Assembly (NCBI GenBank): GCA_900128395.1 | Contig: LT649250.1 | Location: forward strand, 1-60,466 | Direction of reading: 5' to 3' | Length of the DNA: 60,466 nucleotides | DNA from: Stramenopiles sp. TOSAG23-2 | Lineage: Eukaryota; Sar | Notes under the pieces: model-generated | What the model was told of the DNA's origin: nothing | Database searches by the model: none | Seen by the model: the letters and a program-made list of their open reading frames with translations, nothing else | Shown here: positions 21,701 through 31,659 of the stretch, piece by piece | How positions within the stretch are numbered: the first letter of the stretch is position 1 | How the letters are laid out: each line of letters begins with the position of its first letter | Translations under genes and position numbers: made by a program

Positions 21701-24700
21701 TGCTTGACTAAGAAGTTACTCAATTCAATCCCAGATTGAGATGTTGAGGAAAGTTCTGCTTCCAAGGTTGACGCTAAAATGGTCCTAATTGTGGAAGTAT
21801 TATCATACGAAGAACCACTAGGGCTTGAAGTGGATTTCATCGAGAGCCACCATTCTGGTATCGCAAATCTACTGGTGACAAGTCTTAAAAACTTAAAAAA
21901 TGTATTTGTTACGGATTCATCGCCCACAAATGTTCCCATAATATTAAAAGGAATATTTACCGTGATCGATCGTTGCCATATAATAGTCAGAAGCAGTTTT
22001 CTTCCGTTTAAAATCGTTATTTTGCGAATATAAGCAAGTAACGTCTCCGCTAAATGTTCATAGGAGATGTTCTTTAGTTCATTTAAAAACGATTTAAAAT
22101 CACTACCTACAGGAAATGCAGATGCGCTAATTGTCTGCAGCTCCTTTCGCACGTCAGTTTGCACTTGAGAATGCGTTGAATTACGGCGTTTAAAAACTCG
22201 ATTAATAGCAACATTGTTTCTATTTCTTGATGAAGAGTCATCATCAATAGTAAATTCTTCCTCCATCCCGTCCTCTGTAAATTCCGATGTCTCGCCATTT
22301 TTTTCACCTTCTTGTGCTTCTAAATTTGTCTTGTCATCACCATCTATCTGTTGTTGCATATCGTCATCCATATCATCGTCATCTTCATTCATCTCGTCTT
22401 CCTCTTCTTCTTCTTCCTCCTCTTCCTCTTCGTCGTCTGTCATTTTATCGTTTGCGTCCTCTTCTTCATTTTTACTTGCTTCTAATTCCTCGCTATGAGC
22501 TAATATCCATTGAATACTTTCTTCTATGTTTCCTTCGCATACATCATATGCAATTTCACACCAATTTTTAGGAAATCCCATTGCTAAAATAGGAGCAAGC
22601 TCAGCGTCTTGATCATCTTGTTCTGGCGCTTTTGGATCTATTGTAGCGATAACGTTGTCGCCTGTATTTGTTGCTACATTCCCTTGATCCTCTATTACAG
22701 CTATACTCGTTGCTTCGATTTGGCTTACCTCTGCATTTTCTATGGATAAATCAATAGATGACACAGTAAAATTGTTTTCCATGTTGCTATCAGCTCTGTT
22801 CTTAAAGTTATACGTTTGATCGCCTTCGCCTTTATCAAAAGATCTAAATGGTATCCTTGAAAGCCCTGAATCAGATTTTATAGCAAGTCTAATAACTGAC
22901 CTCGATACCCGTTCCGTGCCACAGGAAGAAGCGTGCGAAATACTTACGTCCAGTATATCAGATGTGAAATATGCAATCGCACCGCAAATAAATCTTGAAA
23001 CATGTGGAATGACTTTCTCTATATCGTAAGCAGATTTTGTAATAACTCTGTCAATTTCTGCTTGTAATTGCTTGCAAACTTTCCACCATCCATCCGATTT
23101 AATATGTTCTATATTATATGCATATAAATTAGCCATTTCTTTCATAGATTCTTCGATCTCGGCATCAACTTTCAGCACAGAGTGACAATATTCACCAGCT
23201 GCTTCAAAAATAATTTCTTCCTGGGCCACTTTCTCTTCATTAACTTCATCCATGAAAGCTGAAAAAATCCCGTTTGCCATATTGTTCAGAATCCAATTTA
23301 AAAACGAAACGCCATTCGGTTGCAACTTGATCTCATTATATTCTTTTTTTACGTTGAATTTAATAGATTTGCTCATGTCAATTGGATTTAAAATTAAAAG
23401 AGCCTTTGTCGGCATATCAAATCCATGTAAGAACAAGGGCATGTTTGTTCCTATTGCCATGGAAGATAATTCCCTTCGCTGAGAATACCAACGTGACATG
23501 AGGGACTCAAAAATTCGCTCCAATACAGGTAATTGGTTCAAACCACACGTATCTGTTTCTACTATTGACAAATCTAAAAGTTTCTGACAAAATTGTTTTC
23601 CATTTTCATGGTTGAATAAAGTATTTACTGCATTAGCATTGCCTAAAGCTTGCGTCAAAACTTTTAATTGTTGGTTAACAAACAGAGCTTCTTTTATTTT
23701 AGATTCGTTTGGATTCAAAAGAGGAATTTCATCTTGCCAACCGTCAGACGTGTCTATTTTCTTTGGCGCTTCTACTTTTTCTTCCTCCCCGTCTTCTTCT
23801 AGGTTCACATCTTCCTTTGATACCAATGCCGAAGGTAAAATTATAAGCTTATCAAATTTCTCGTAAACATTTTCCGCCAATACACACGACATAGTCGTAG
23901 AAATAAGCTTATCAGAAAATAAATCGCCTTTCACATTTACTTGTGGTTTAGGAATGACATTTTGGACCGAACATAGTCGTTGCTTTCCATATCGATCTAC
24001 AACTGATTTATCTAATAACACATTAACTCGATCAGACTTCATATCATAATCTTGTACAATTCCCACAGCAACATCTGAAAAACTCCATTGATCTAGTGCT
24101 ACTGCATCACTAATTTGAACTTTACCACCTGGTCGAAGTGGTTCGTAGTAACCACCTAAAACTGCAAATACCGACATCTTTTCCTTATAGACTACTTCAG
24201 ATTCCTTATTTTGATTTATATCGCGTTTCAGTACTGCCAACAAAATATTTTCTATTAATGACTTCCATTTTGGACTTTGAGCAAGAGATCTTATAAGGGA
24301 AACCGAGTCGGAGGACAAAGTAGCTGCCCGTAATGGGTGGTGCAAGGTTGAGCACTCCCTAACAGTGTGACCTATAGGTGCAGATGTTCTAGCAATAAAC
24401 TTTAAAAAGTGATTTACGAGACCAAAAGCACCAACTTTATTGGTTGATTCTGGCAAAATACATTGCAATCTTTCGGGATGCATCTCAGGCAAGACGTGTC
24501 GCAATAGTCTTAATATACGCCTTTCTATATGTGCCGGGCTTGCATGCAGTAAATTTAAAATCAATGTAAGCCATTTAGGTTCGGAAAGTAAGTCAACACA
24601 CCCCACTAAATCATTAAATCTTAGCAAGAAAGAAACAGATTCCCCAACAAATATTTCTATATTGTCCGTTGCATAAACGACATCGTCATTGGCACTGTCT

Positions 24701-27700
24701 ACTTGAGATTCCTTTAACCGATCTACTGCTTGACCCATTTCGAGAAACAAAATTTTAAACACATCCGTAGGCACGTCCTTGCTACCTATATTTTTCAATA
24801 TTAATGTCAATTGTGACGCCAATAAGTTAAACGTTTTTAAATTTGACTTTTGGCAAAGATCTACATAAAACATCTCATTGGACATCCCGCTTGTGCTAGA
24901 AATTTCTTCATACAAGTGTTGATGCTTTTGGTTTGCCATATGAAGAGCGTGAAATATACCTGATTTATCTAATACGGCTTTAAACTGAAGCTGTAATTTC
25001 ATTTTGATCGCACAGCATACCGTTAAAATATGCTGCAAATGATATGATTTAGTTTCGATGCTTTTTCGTAGTAGCTCGACCAAGGACGTATATACTGTAA
25101 TATAATCATGCTGTAGCTCCTGGACCATTTTCATGTTGCAACCGGCTGTGCCACTCGAAAATATAATATTTCGATATGAGGAAGATATTACACTTAGATA
25201 TGCACCCAATATTTTTTCGTTTTTTAACTTAAGAAGTTGCTTTCGAATCAGTTTGTAAGCATCCATTCGAAAGTTTGTTATTGAAGAAGCACGTAAAATA
25301 TTCCTTTTTATGACATTCAAGTCGACTTTGGTACTAAAAAATTTCGTAATGTCCCGTAGCACATCTTCGATACGATCTGTTTCTTCCAATGATGAAGAGT
25401 ACCTGCTTCTTAATTTTCCTCCTGAGTTTTTCCTATCCTTCTTCTTAACAGGGGCTTTTTTCCCTGAAGATACCGTTTCACCACTCGCTTTACTAGAATC
25501 TTTTTGCGAGTACAACAACATAAATACTTCTTTCATTCTTGACACTTCTTCGTTGATTGAAGCCTCCAACGCGTTTGAAGTTATTTCCCGAACTGGCGAG
25601 TAAAAATTTGACAGAAACTCTACTTTTGATTCTAATGTCAATTTCACATCCTCCGCACTCATCTTATTATTTTGCGCGTATGCGCGTAGCTTATCCAACG
25701 TAATTTTAAATGTCGATAGTATCGTCATTAAATTTTCTGGTGGAATAATTTTCATTAAAACATTTTTATCCGAATCTAATGATACATTGTATTTGTCAAA
25801 TGAACGATGCAATTCATTTGATAATTGTAACGTAAGCTTTGAGTTACCACTAAAATAAATTATAGTGGCTAACAATTTCTTGATACATTTTGGAAACTTC
25901 TTATACCAATGGCGAACGAGCATATGAATATTAGCATTATGTTCTAACCATGTAAAAATCAAATCTTTATTGCTTTGACCTTTTCTTTGTCCCGTTAACT
26001 CGCTGGTTAAATCTAACAGGCTATCGCTTTGATTTAAATTGAATTCTGTTCCAATCAAACCACCCTCCAAAATCGAAGAAGACAGCCATTGTTCAGAATC
26101 ACGAGCTTCTTTTTTCATTTGAAGACTTGCAACGTTAGTACCAGTGCTAGTCAATCCCAATAATTCTTTCTCTTTTATACCGGCCGGTGGTGGTTCGCCA
26201 AAGACTAATTTAGGTGGTACGTAACCCGTATCAACAGTTTCATTCTTTGCCAAATAATACTCGCAATCAAGCAAACAAACTGTAAGTTTTCCTAAAAATT
26301 GGCTGAGTAAGATGGAAATGTAAGTGCATTGCTTATGAACTGTGCTACTTGTTTTGATAACATTCAATATTTTATTTAAAACAGATATCAAATCAACTAC
26401 ATGGTTCTTCATATTTTGTATTGTACTTAATTCAAACTCACTCCTCAAACAAATAGAAATCAATATTTGAGGCAATAAGACCATCAAGAATGGATTTTGA
26501 AACATTGTTTCTTCTATTCCATCCTGTGTATTTTTTATATCGTTTAAAAATCCAGCAAACAACTCTTTTGCCTGATTTAATAAATGTAAAAGACAATCTG
26601 TGGCCACATCAGCCATTTTAAACTGGCAGCACTTATAGATTTCCTCATTTGAAGACGATAGATCGTAAATACCATGGTTCTCCTCCTCAAGAATTGAACC
26701 AAAGAAAAAGTCAACATATGTAACTTGATCCCCTTTGTCGCGTAACGACACCGTAGGAACCACCGGAAGATTTTGGGAAAAGTTTCTAAATGCAACACCA
26801 AAAGACCTTCGTTCTTTATAATTTCCAAATGATAATGTCCCGCCATCAATAGAAGTTGTGTCATAGGTCATATAAATTAAAGTGCCCGGAAGAATGCGTT
26901 CGCAATAATACCTATCTTTTGCACGACCACGTCTAAAGATTTTCCCTCTTAAATCAAGTGAAACTCCAAAATTTTCACTGCCAACGTAGTTATTTGAATT
27001 AAATTTAGATTCTTTTGCCATGCCAATGTATATCCGGCCTTTGCTTATATTATCAACTCTAAAAACCCAAGTCCAAACCCCACTGTCACAAACTACGGTT
27101 TCTTGTGTAGTTATAGAACCCCATACATTTTCTGTATTATGTTTTGCCTGTTTTCCGGTTTCTTTGTCTATAGATACACATTTCGCTTTTCTCCGCAGAT
27201 CAAAACTTGAAGAATCTACAATATTCGCGTTATTGTTACTTGTAATCTTTGCCGACTTTATTTTCTCCAACTTCTTTACCAGTGGAACATCTAACATATC
27301 AATTGTTGTATAATGCTCCTTTGGGACACTTTGTGCTGGATTAGGTACAGAAGTCCCAAAAATCAATTGAAACAATATTTGGGCAAAACTTATCATAATT
27401 TGGCGTTCTTTTTTATCAATCGTCTCAGCACCTTTAAAATACGATAAAATTGAATTAAATAGGATACTACTAATTCTTTTGAAATCTTTGACTTTCTCTG
27501 CCTTTGATATCTTTTTATCTGACACGATTGAACCTTTTTTGCCATACCGACTTAAGCATTCTAAATATAATTGGCTTATTGATTTTAATGTGTGCATCTT
27601 TTTTACCTGATTTCCAGACCAGTGTAAAGCACGCTCTTTAACCCACGTAGCTGGTGCATTTTCTTTTAAGTAGTTTAAAATATTCATTTTTGTAAATTCA

Positions 27701-30700
27701 GGAACCTCTTTACTGGGTTCGATATATGGTTTTGGTGTATCGCATACCTCACACTTTATTGCACTGTGTTGATTATTAAATGTGCATGCGATGCAAGCCC
27801 ACACCGCCGTCGTTTCTGTTTTTTTCTTCTTTCCACTTTGAACTTCTATGCCATCTTCTACATATTTCTGGACTTCTTCTATTGGCCATATGGCTATAAC
27901 TCCATTCTTTTTAATTTTTCTTCTCGTGTTATCATTACTATTATTTGTATGTTTCCTCACTTGGAAGTTTTCAAAATTTAATCTACTTTGGTTTAAGTCT
28001 AATTCAAATATTGGGGTAACTAAATCATCTGGTATTGTTTCCACTAATATTCCAAGCTCACATGTACACTTTTTGCATAATAAAAAAAATATTTTCTTGT
28101 GTTGACTCCCAACAAATTTCACATCTACGCCATACACCAGACTCATATCAAAACTATTGTTGTTGATGACATTTTCATTTTGGATCATGTTGTTAAAATT
28201 CAAAAATATACCTGTCAACAATGACTGTCGTTCAGTGGAACTTGGAAAGAAAATATCTACGTAATCAATGAGAATTTCGGCACACTCCTTACGTATAATA
28301 TTTAAAAATTCTAGATCTGCAATAATAATGCTGATATTGGTACTTTCTGTTGCCACCAAAACTAGCATTTCTTTTAAATTTTGCAGCAATGGATTATTAT
28401 TTAAATGAACATGTTTTTCCGTCTTCTCCGATGCATGTATTGCTTCAAAAAGGTTTGCATTTATAATCCGTAATATTGATATTGCAAAAACATTTGTTAA
28501 GGATGGATTTTGATCAAACGATGTGTGAAACAAAGCTTGACCAAATAAAGATACTAGAAGATTAAATGGTAGCTCATATGGTTGCACTGCTAACTGACTT
28601 TGGTATGTTGGGTGTTTAATTTTTGATGACCGAATATCACTTTTTATTGATACATATGCTTTACACATTCTACTTATTCCATATATCATACCAGTAACAA
28701 AAATTGAATTAGTCAAATTGTTTTCACTAACAGATTTGTCAACGATCGCTTTCATTGTAACATGCAATATATCGTTGCTACTATCGCCAAGTTCACCCTT
28801 ACCCCTAGAACTAGAGGGAAAGGAATCAATCTTGTCAGCTTTTAATTTTTCCAACCGTAAATCATCCCATAAATCAATAACGTTTTCCTGGACTTTTCCA
28901 TTCGAGGAGACTAAAAGAACTGTCCCATGATTGCCAACACTACGATCACCAAGTACAGTAGAATCGTGAACCACATTGCCAAAACCTTCATCACATTTCC
29001 AAAATCCTAATATGTCAGGATGGCTATGTACTTTTGAACATCGTCCACATGATAACCTTATTTGTTCGGTAGTAAGACATTTTTTCCACATCTGCAATGA
29101 AGCTAATGAGCCTGCCCATTCTCTGCTAGTGTTTTCCAGCTTTTCCTCGATTCCCGTGTAAATTTGACTTTGCGTATTTTTATATTGATGGTGTCCAAGT
29201 GTTAATGGCCCAACTCCATATCCTATTGCACATAGTATATGATTATACTGATCAACAACAAGATGATCTAAATAAAATTTGACAGATAGATATGAACGAG
29301 ATGGATCATACGAGACTGCAACTCCCATTGAATACCATTGATTCCCTAAAACTGCGTTTGGTTGTGAGCAAACCGTACATGACCCGTAGAACCTTATATA
29401 TATACGGCCATCATGCGTTACACCCACTTCATAGCCTCCGCTATCTTTTCTTAAGCGTGTCACCCCGAATGAATTTGATGCTTTACTTGTTTTTGTTAAG
29501 TGATCGTATATGGGCTCATATTTATAATCTGGACATGTACCTTTGGACAACAGAACATTCCACCTTTTACCATTCTTAGACAACTCTTCTGGTGTTTTCA
29601 TTCTTACTTGGATATGCATCTGCCTATTTTTACGAAAACTGTAATAATCTTTTTTATCAGCAATCTTGACGCAAGAAAATACATTATTATAATTATTATT
29701 ATTATTATTATTATTATCCTTTTTCCTTTTGAATTTTTCAAAATTTATAACATGTTTTACATCGTTGTTAAAGAAATGTTTGCAATTCTTAATTGGGTAC
29801 GAACATGCTTCTTTTGCATACCTCATCGATATTTTTGTTTTTACCGTAGATTTTATACTTATACAAGGTAATAAATATCTAGAATACATTCCAGCCGATT
29901 TTTTTTCATCCTTTCTAGATAGTATAGCCATAAAATTGGACGCTTTCGGTATATCAAATTTTGCTACGAATTTGCCATTAATATAATACATCATCTCCTT
30001 TTTCGTAACATCAATAGCGCAACCTAATACAGTCCCAAGTGCCATGGTCTTCACAACAATGTCTTCTTTTTCGCTATTTTTAACATCATATTCTTTTGTC
30101 CCCACAATACCTTTAATCTGTTTCACCAATGAAAATGCGCATTCATCCTTTAAATCGCCCAGTTGTATGTCATACGGTATTTTTGATCCAGGTGTTTCCT
30201 TCTTCTTGCTCTCAGTATTTTTTTTGTTTATACTTTCCTTTTTTGTATCTGCTATATCTTTCTCATTACTATCATTGATAGGGTTGAACATCCATCCTAT
30301 ACGAAAAAATGTACAATTGTCATTAGTGTCAACGTTCGATAGTAATTTAATTTCAAAATATAACACATTGCTTTTATTATTATTGCCATTTACGATACTG
30401 TTTGTAGATACTTTATAAGATTTGCCAGAAAATACACTGTAGCCAGAGGTTGAGTCATCGACTTCCAATTTTGCACCACCTGCTCGTTTCCAAATCACTC
30501 TTCCTGTCGTACGGCATTTCCATTCCAGAATTGAGCTTTTGACCCAATGCTTTGCCACATCATATATAAGACGGTCTTGGTTTGGTACCCAAATGTTTAA
30601 TAATAAAGACAACAAGAGACCAGTTTCACTGGCATAATGTTCTGAATCTCCATGATCTTTATATTCCTTTAAAATAACTTTTGTTGCAATTAATATTGTT

Positions 30701-31455
30701 TCAAGAGAACTATTAAATAATCCTTTTTGAAACAAATTTCCTATTGCTTTCTTTTTATCATAATCCTCTCTTACTTTTGCTAAACTCATTTGGTTTGAAT
30801 TAGTACTACCAATACTATTATTGCTATTACTGCTTTCTCGACTGCTGCTTCTTTTTAACTTGGTTGGATTTATGGACTTATTATTATTATCCCCACTATC
30901 TTCTTGTTTTTTTCTTGCTGGTCGAACAAGGATATGGTGCCGCAATAAATTATATAAATTTTCTTCTCCCTTTGAAGTTCGCATTTCACGCAACAAACTA
31001 TCAAAAATTTTAACATTCACTTTTGGATCTTCTTCCACTGAAAAAGCCCTCTCTTCTTGTTGTTTTTGTACAATATTTTTAATAATTTTATCTTGCTGCG
31101 GCAACTTCTTCCATAAAAACTCTTTTTTCTTACTAGTATATTGCAAATGTACATATCCATCTAGAAGTTCAGTTAAATTTTTACGATTTAATGTGCGTGC
31201 ATATCGACCTGAGTGCGCCATAATGGATACTTGCTGTATGAACTTTTCCACTGGTTTCCTAGTCGCCTCTTCATTTATGTTCTTTTCCAACTCGCTAGGT
31301 TCACGGTTATTATTATTATTATTATTACCCGCTTCAATATTTTGATAACTTTCTTCAAATTCAACAACTTCTTCTGCTGATTCAGCTCTTCTTAAGTTGA
31401 CACGACTTGAAAACGGGCGCCGCCTTGACACCAATAAAGGGTCTTCTTCCATCAT
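15769..31455 (-). CDS. Giant HECT-type E3 ubiquitin ligase (5,228 residues)
   Basis: One uninterrupted frame. I chose the ATG at 31455 (MMEEDPLL) because the 55 codons upstream read like AT-rich leader. Domains in order, rough residues: SPRY about 330-560; LamG/concanavalin-like 600-830; RanBP2-type zinc finger about 1218-1245 (WACIACTF...KCEVCD); second SPRY 1435-1605; UBA about 2945-2990; an acidic poly-Glu stretch; second LamG-like domain about 3438-3680; MORN-like repeat about 4108-4150 (YQGYWSRGVPHGFGILY); third SPRY about 4245-4420; HECT about 4880-5228. The catalytic thiol is Cys5184 in LPTAQTCFFELKLP. HECT enzymes take ubiquitin from E2 onto this Cys and pass it to substrate. The UBA and zinc finger probably bind ubiquitin; SPRY and LamG probably bind partners. 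Size recalls HERC1/HUWE1, but the domain set differs and no RCC1 repeats are seen. Confidence 0.9.
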   Translation of the reverse strand: MMEEDPLLVSRRRPFSSRVNLRRAESAEEVVEFEESYQNIEAGNNNNNNNREPSELEKNINEEATRKPVEKFIQQVSIMAHSGRYARTLNRKNLTELLDGYVHLQYTSKKKEFLWKKLPQQDKIIKNIVQKQQEERAFSVEEDPKVNVKIFDSLLREMRTSKGEENLYNLLRHHILVRPARKKQEDSGDNNNKSINPTKLKRSSSRESSNSNNSIGSTNSNQMSLAKVREDYDKKKAIGNLFQKGLFNSSLETILIATKVILKEYKDHGDSEHYASETGLLLSLLLNIWVPNQDRLIYDVAKHWVKSSILEWKCRTTGRVIWKRAGGAKLEVDDSTSGYSVFSGKSYKVSTNSIVNGNNNKSNVLYFEIKLLSNVDTNDNCTFFRIGWMFNPINDSNEKDIADTKKESINKKNTESKKKETPGSKIPYDIQLGDLKDECAFSLVKQIKGIVGTKEYDVKNSEKEDIVVKTMALGTVLGCAIDVTKKEMMYYINGKFVAKFDIPKASNFMAILSRKDEKKSAGMYSRYLLPCISIKSTVKTKISMRYAKEACSYPIKNCKHFFNNDVKHVINFEKFKRKKDNNNNNNNNYNNVFSCVKIADKKDYYSFRKNRQMHIQVRMKTPEELSKNGKRWNVLLSKGTCPDYKYEPIYDHLTKTSKASNSFGVTRLRKDSGGYEVGVTHDGRIYIRFYGSCTVCSQPNAVLGNQWYSMGVAVSYDPSRSYLSVKFYLDHLVVDQYNHILCAIGYGVGPLTLGHHQYKNTQSQIYTGIEEKLENTSREWAGSLASLQMWKKCLTTEQIRLSCGRCSKVHSHPDILGFWKCDEGFGNVVHDSTVLGDRSVGNHGTVLLVSSNGKVQENVIDLWDDLRLEKLKADKIDSFPSSSRGKGELGDSSNDILHVTMKAIVDKSVSENNLTNSIFVTGMIYGISRMCKAYVSIKSDIRSSKIKHPTYQSQLAVQPYELPFNLLVSLFGQALFHTSFDQNPSLTNVFAISILRIINANLFEAIHASEKTEKHVHLNNNPLLQNLKEMLVLVATESTNISIIIADLEFLNIIRKECAEILIDYVDIFFPSSTERQSLLTGIFLNFNNMIQNENVINNNSFDMSLVYGVDVKFVGSQHKKIFFLLCKKCTCELGILVETIPDDLVTPIFELDLNQSRLNFENFQVRKHTNNSNDNTRRKIKKNGVIAIWPIEEVQKYVEDGIEVQSGKKKKTETTAVWACIACTFNNQHSAIKCEVCDTPKPYIEPSKEVPEFTKMNILNYLKENAPATWVKERALHWSGNQVKKMHTLKSISQLYLECLSRYGKKGSIVSDKKISKAEKVKDFKRISSILFNSILSYFKGAETIDKKERQIMISFAQILFQLIFGTSVPNPAQSVPKEHYTTIDMLDVPLVKKLEKIKSAKITSNNNANIVDSSSFDLRRKAKCVSIDKETGKQAKHNTENVWGSITTQETVVCDSGVWTWVFRVDNISKGRIYIGMAKESKFNSNNYVGSENFGVSLDLRGKIFRRGRAKDRYYCERILPGTLIYMTYDTTSIDGGTLSFGNYKERRSFGVAFRNFSQNLPVVPTVSLRDKGDQVTYVDFFFGSILEEENHGIYDLSSSNEEIYKCCQFKMADVATDCLLHLLNQAKELFAGFLNDIKNTQDGIEETMFQNPFLMVLLPQILISICLRSEFELSTIQNMKNHVVDLISVLNKILNVIKTSSTVHKQCTYISILLSQFLGKLTVCLLDCEYYLAKNETVDTGYVPPKLVFGEPPPAGIKEKELLGLTSTGTNVASLQMKKEARDSEQWLSSSILEGGLIGTEFNLNQSDSLLDLTSELTGQRKGQSNKDLIFTWLEHNANIHMLVRHWYKKFPKCIKKLLATIIYFSGNSKLTLQLSNELHRSFDKYNVSLDSDKNVLMKIIPPENLMTILSTFKITLDKLRAYAQNNKMSAEDVKLTLESKVEFLSNFYSPVREITSNALEASINEEVSRMKEVFMLLYSQKDSSKASGETVSSGKKAPVKKKDRKNSGGKLRSRYSSSLEETDRIEDVLRDITKFFSTKVDLNVIKRNILRASSITNFRMDAYKLIRKQLLKLKNEKILGAYLSVISSSYRNIIFSSGTAGCNMKMVQELQHDYITVYTSLVELLRKSIETKSYHLQHILTVCCAIKMKLQLQFKAVLDKSGIFHALHMANQKHQHLYEEISSTSGMSNEMFYVDLCQKSNLKTFNLLASQLTLILKNIGSKDVPTDVFKILFLEMGQAVDRLKESQVDSANDDVVYATDNIEIFVGESVSFLLRFNDLVGCVDLLSEPKWLTLILNLLHASPAHIERRILRLLRHVLPEMHPERLQCILPESTNKVGAFGLVNHFLKFIARTSAPIGHTVRECSTLHHPLRAATLSSDSVSLIRSLAQSPKWKSLIENILLAVLKRDINQNKESEVVYKEKMSVFAVLGGYYEPLRPGGKVQISDAVALDQWSFSDVAVGIVQDYDMKSDRVNVLLDKSVVDRYGKQRLCSVQNVIPKPQVNVKGDLFSDKLISTTMSCVLAENVYEKFDKLIILPSALVSKEDVNLEEDGEEEKVEAPKKIDTSDGWQDEIPLLNPNESKIKEALFVNQQLKVLTQALGNANAVNTLFNHENGKQFCQKLLDLSIVETDTCGLNQLPVLERIFESLMSRWYSQRRELSSMAIGTNMPLFLHGFDMPTKALLILNPIDMSKSIKFNVKKEYNEIKLQPNGVSFLNWILNNMANGIFSAFMDEVNEEKVAQEEIIFEAAGEYCHSVLKVDAEIEESMKEMANLYAYNIEHIKSDGWWKVCKQLQAEIDRVITKSAYDIEKVIPHVSRFICGAIAYFTSDILDVSISHASSCGTERVSRSVIRLAIKSDSGLSRIPFRSFDKGEGDQTYNFKNRADSNMENNFTVSSIDLSIENAEVSQIEATSIAVIEDQGNVATNTGDNVIATIDPKAPEQDDQDAELAPILAMGFPKNWCEIAYDVCEGNIEESIQWILAHSEELEASKNEEEDANDKMTDDEEEEEEEEEEEDEMNEDDDDMDDDMQQQIDGDDKTNLEAQEGEKNGETSEFTEDGMEEEFTIDDDSSSRNRNNVAINRVFKRRNSTHSQVQTDVRKELQTISASAFPVGSDFKSFLNELKNISYEHLAETLLAYIRKITILNGRKLLLTIIWQRSITVNIPFNIMGTFVGDESVTNTFFKFLRLVTSRFAIPEWWLSMKSTSSPSGSSYDNTSTIRTILASTLEAELSSTSQSGIELSNFLVKQLGSILANAAQRKFASNRHTEESYVRMTDIKTMETPNIYFAEWITGVLLGTDEGVIPKNDDSIKILKLRNESYLHLFSIWTRTLKSPSTSMKQQAFKILSSILQKVLKLNEHLKTQQDLSKYLEAVPTLRLFSMAARRIYRELEDHPLYSTYSKSLVEFTGLLQLIKSKSQGSNDVTLNDDFQGIENGNFVLSLSSRSYISVSLSTHTMPDKSVPWTAEFWIKRGTMDDGEKNEDSLETISFSSKFRFHIRCSGLTMNDAKFVDYGESSQNSGGGKAPKKRKRRKKGQEKKSADKSKSSSKAKTGKHVCFEIVGFEPLSFEYEVNRGKWTHLALVARKGGGLKTILELYVDGEKIGKHYITTQENIKLPLTYIGSKENGFCGLLGEVRYWRVARSPKEIKRDMVWKLNELPLATQESLLGFWRFDVGSGCYIEDLSKHLTATFVYNAEWAEDTTSLWKKTAIVERTSQSHDEILTCVGSWKRYGLKRVNGFWQSDDVKSAVFKLAVGKHFTKKKSGYVYQISGTVYFPDNGVQFRYEGTLLNSVIITRNDESDDIDDGEDKNDESPFMELDTCTFTEGCKVSFEIIEQILGSPESYQWNLGSKYNGTIEGNILKGKWSNKVKLKNLGPLLPYESRCVFPSANHAANVVISNDGKKINSTVKHKKFSSIFIDVGKDPDNNKKHTVHTMKGRLWEFMHISRGRSADLVVGFAPIAANLKESIEKQKQCIAWNLRTGTISKNGKVYTVGDSRHALYCTNGDILGFLISDDIKSLYLFKNSEVVGYMNLDIKDSPFKWDTVRPCLSIYGTASLRILGFKSGFYNCQYRGSNVLSRCKTISSKAEIPIAIGNISNHVKFCQRYQGYWSRGVPHGFGILYLPGGKTESWKGNWINGKMNGVFEHSNLENGNEILNKNMYATVLSSLNYKIFEKEFLLYSHGKYVRSNAKPPVSLKRLSTEKVPEALNFIDNDVVESSFESEDAVDIEINGSYNFSFDKLFVFDPSSVQGGVDLSDDLQTAKYAGGSKGFVLGNRGFSSGLHYWEVKCESVEWGTMAIGVSHRRNMHSNGGSNNPEYYEEENEGWGDYAFISYRCKVDRQHGQEMYGRFYNTGDVIGVILDMDRGLIAFIKDGLDQFSTQKKAVNFGVAHRFIRTGGVDGDRSRMDSQILYPSFSLSAKDGNNDRVSLKYSKWISRPSGSTRQRLDDAIYAAMMIQNWKKMGVNLPMKFLQESYRLMKSYRLNQRRYLTRPGIFITVDPSPAACKKSSGQNWKAGDRLVSKIRGEVKILGSQRGHIWYTTQDGEDEQTWYWTKEDVAIKVNNGEIRLLQEGEEIPQEDPSVLEGIQSLSMMLQGQVDFSPDDYKVIMLMQGTVDEALTWIFSVGQDGARMAIDQYNEDLKSINDGSLGNDTESKDGNGVSDDKNGTAFNSEAELIALREIDFENFVNLVQNEKWWTIDVDESIVENINQATSRLNLDPAHLKIKDIMSPSHDSNDIFAKKEIPTEACMARFFVLLNLNIKIGTLLPLIDFSIEREKLTSLQQEKIIFSSSFGRKIYDIKNIIFQNTKMNIWEELLDATTEPTQPPMDEYDKPEELVEISINRIKATLDTLKKIGDKSQRFHLSTFGQVYNVMSGWKDKHYRRSFIDVQDKGQSRAFYVKFAGEGVADNGGPYRALFQSACASELECLGILNSTKMGQSNIQEFNASPECMDDTFLKRIKFLGQLIGTAVRHGIIIPLNLSSLIWKPLTGSHVEYGEDLKSLDPVLCSTLKQYRKINLDHINEDLLDDLNEQFEIYLNSKRITKQNLYESLLQIENSRLQRGNIQLEHFYNGISSVLPTELFCLFQPRELENLICGSSDIDLDLLKSMTEYADGYEEENEIIQYFWESLNEMNSKQLSLFLSFVSACERLPRSQSDFTMPFTIKKCSNPNPNERLPTAQTCFFELKLPAYTSKKICFQQIVTAIENSPMMDGDYDLSNRDEYKDL

Positions 31456-31627
31456 GATGTATATATTGTAATATCTTTCTTTTTTTTTTGTAAGTAATAA
31501 TGAAGAAAAGATATATGATGCGTGTGTGTATATATATAATATATATTGTGGTTGTACATATCTAAATATCTTAGTAAATCTATTAACAATATTAAAATAT
31601 CTATTATTTACTACTATCATAGTTTTA

Positions 31628-31659
<32 letters not shown>

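Noticed and set aside
22214-22571. Ser-rich plus-strand frames opposite the HECT gene
   Set aside because: They are the antisense shadow of the poly-Glu/Asp stretch (GAA/GAT runs) of the ligase.
31456-31620. 55-codon upstream extension of the HECT ligase
   Set aside because: Although open and ATG-started, it reads as AT-rich leader (YILYIYTHASYIF); MMEEDPLL at 31455 gives a typical hydrophilic start.
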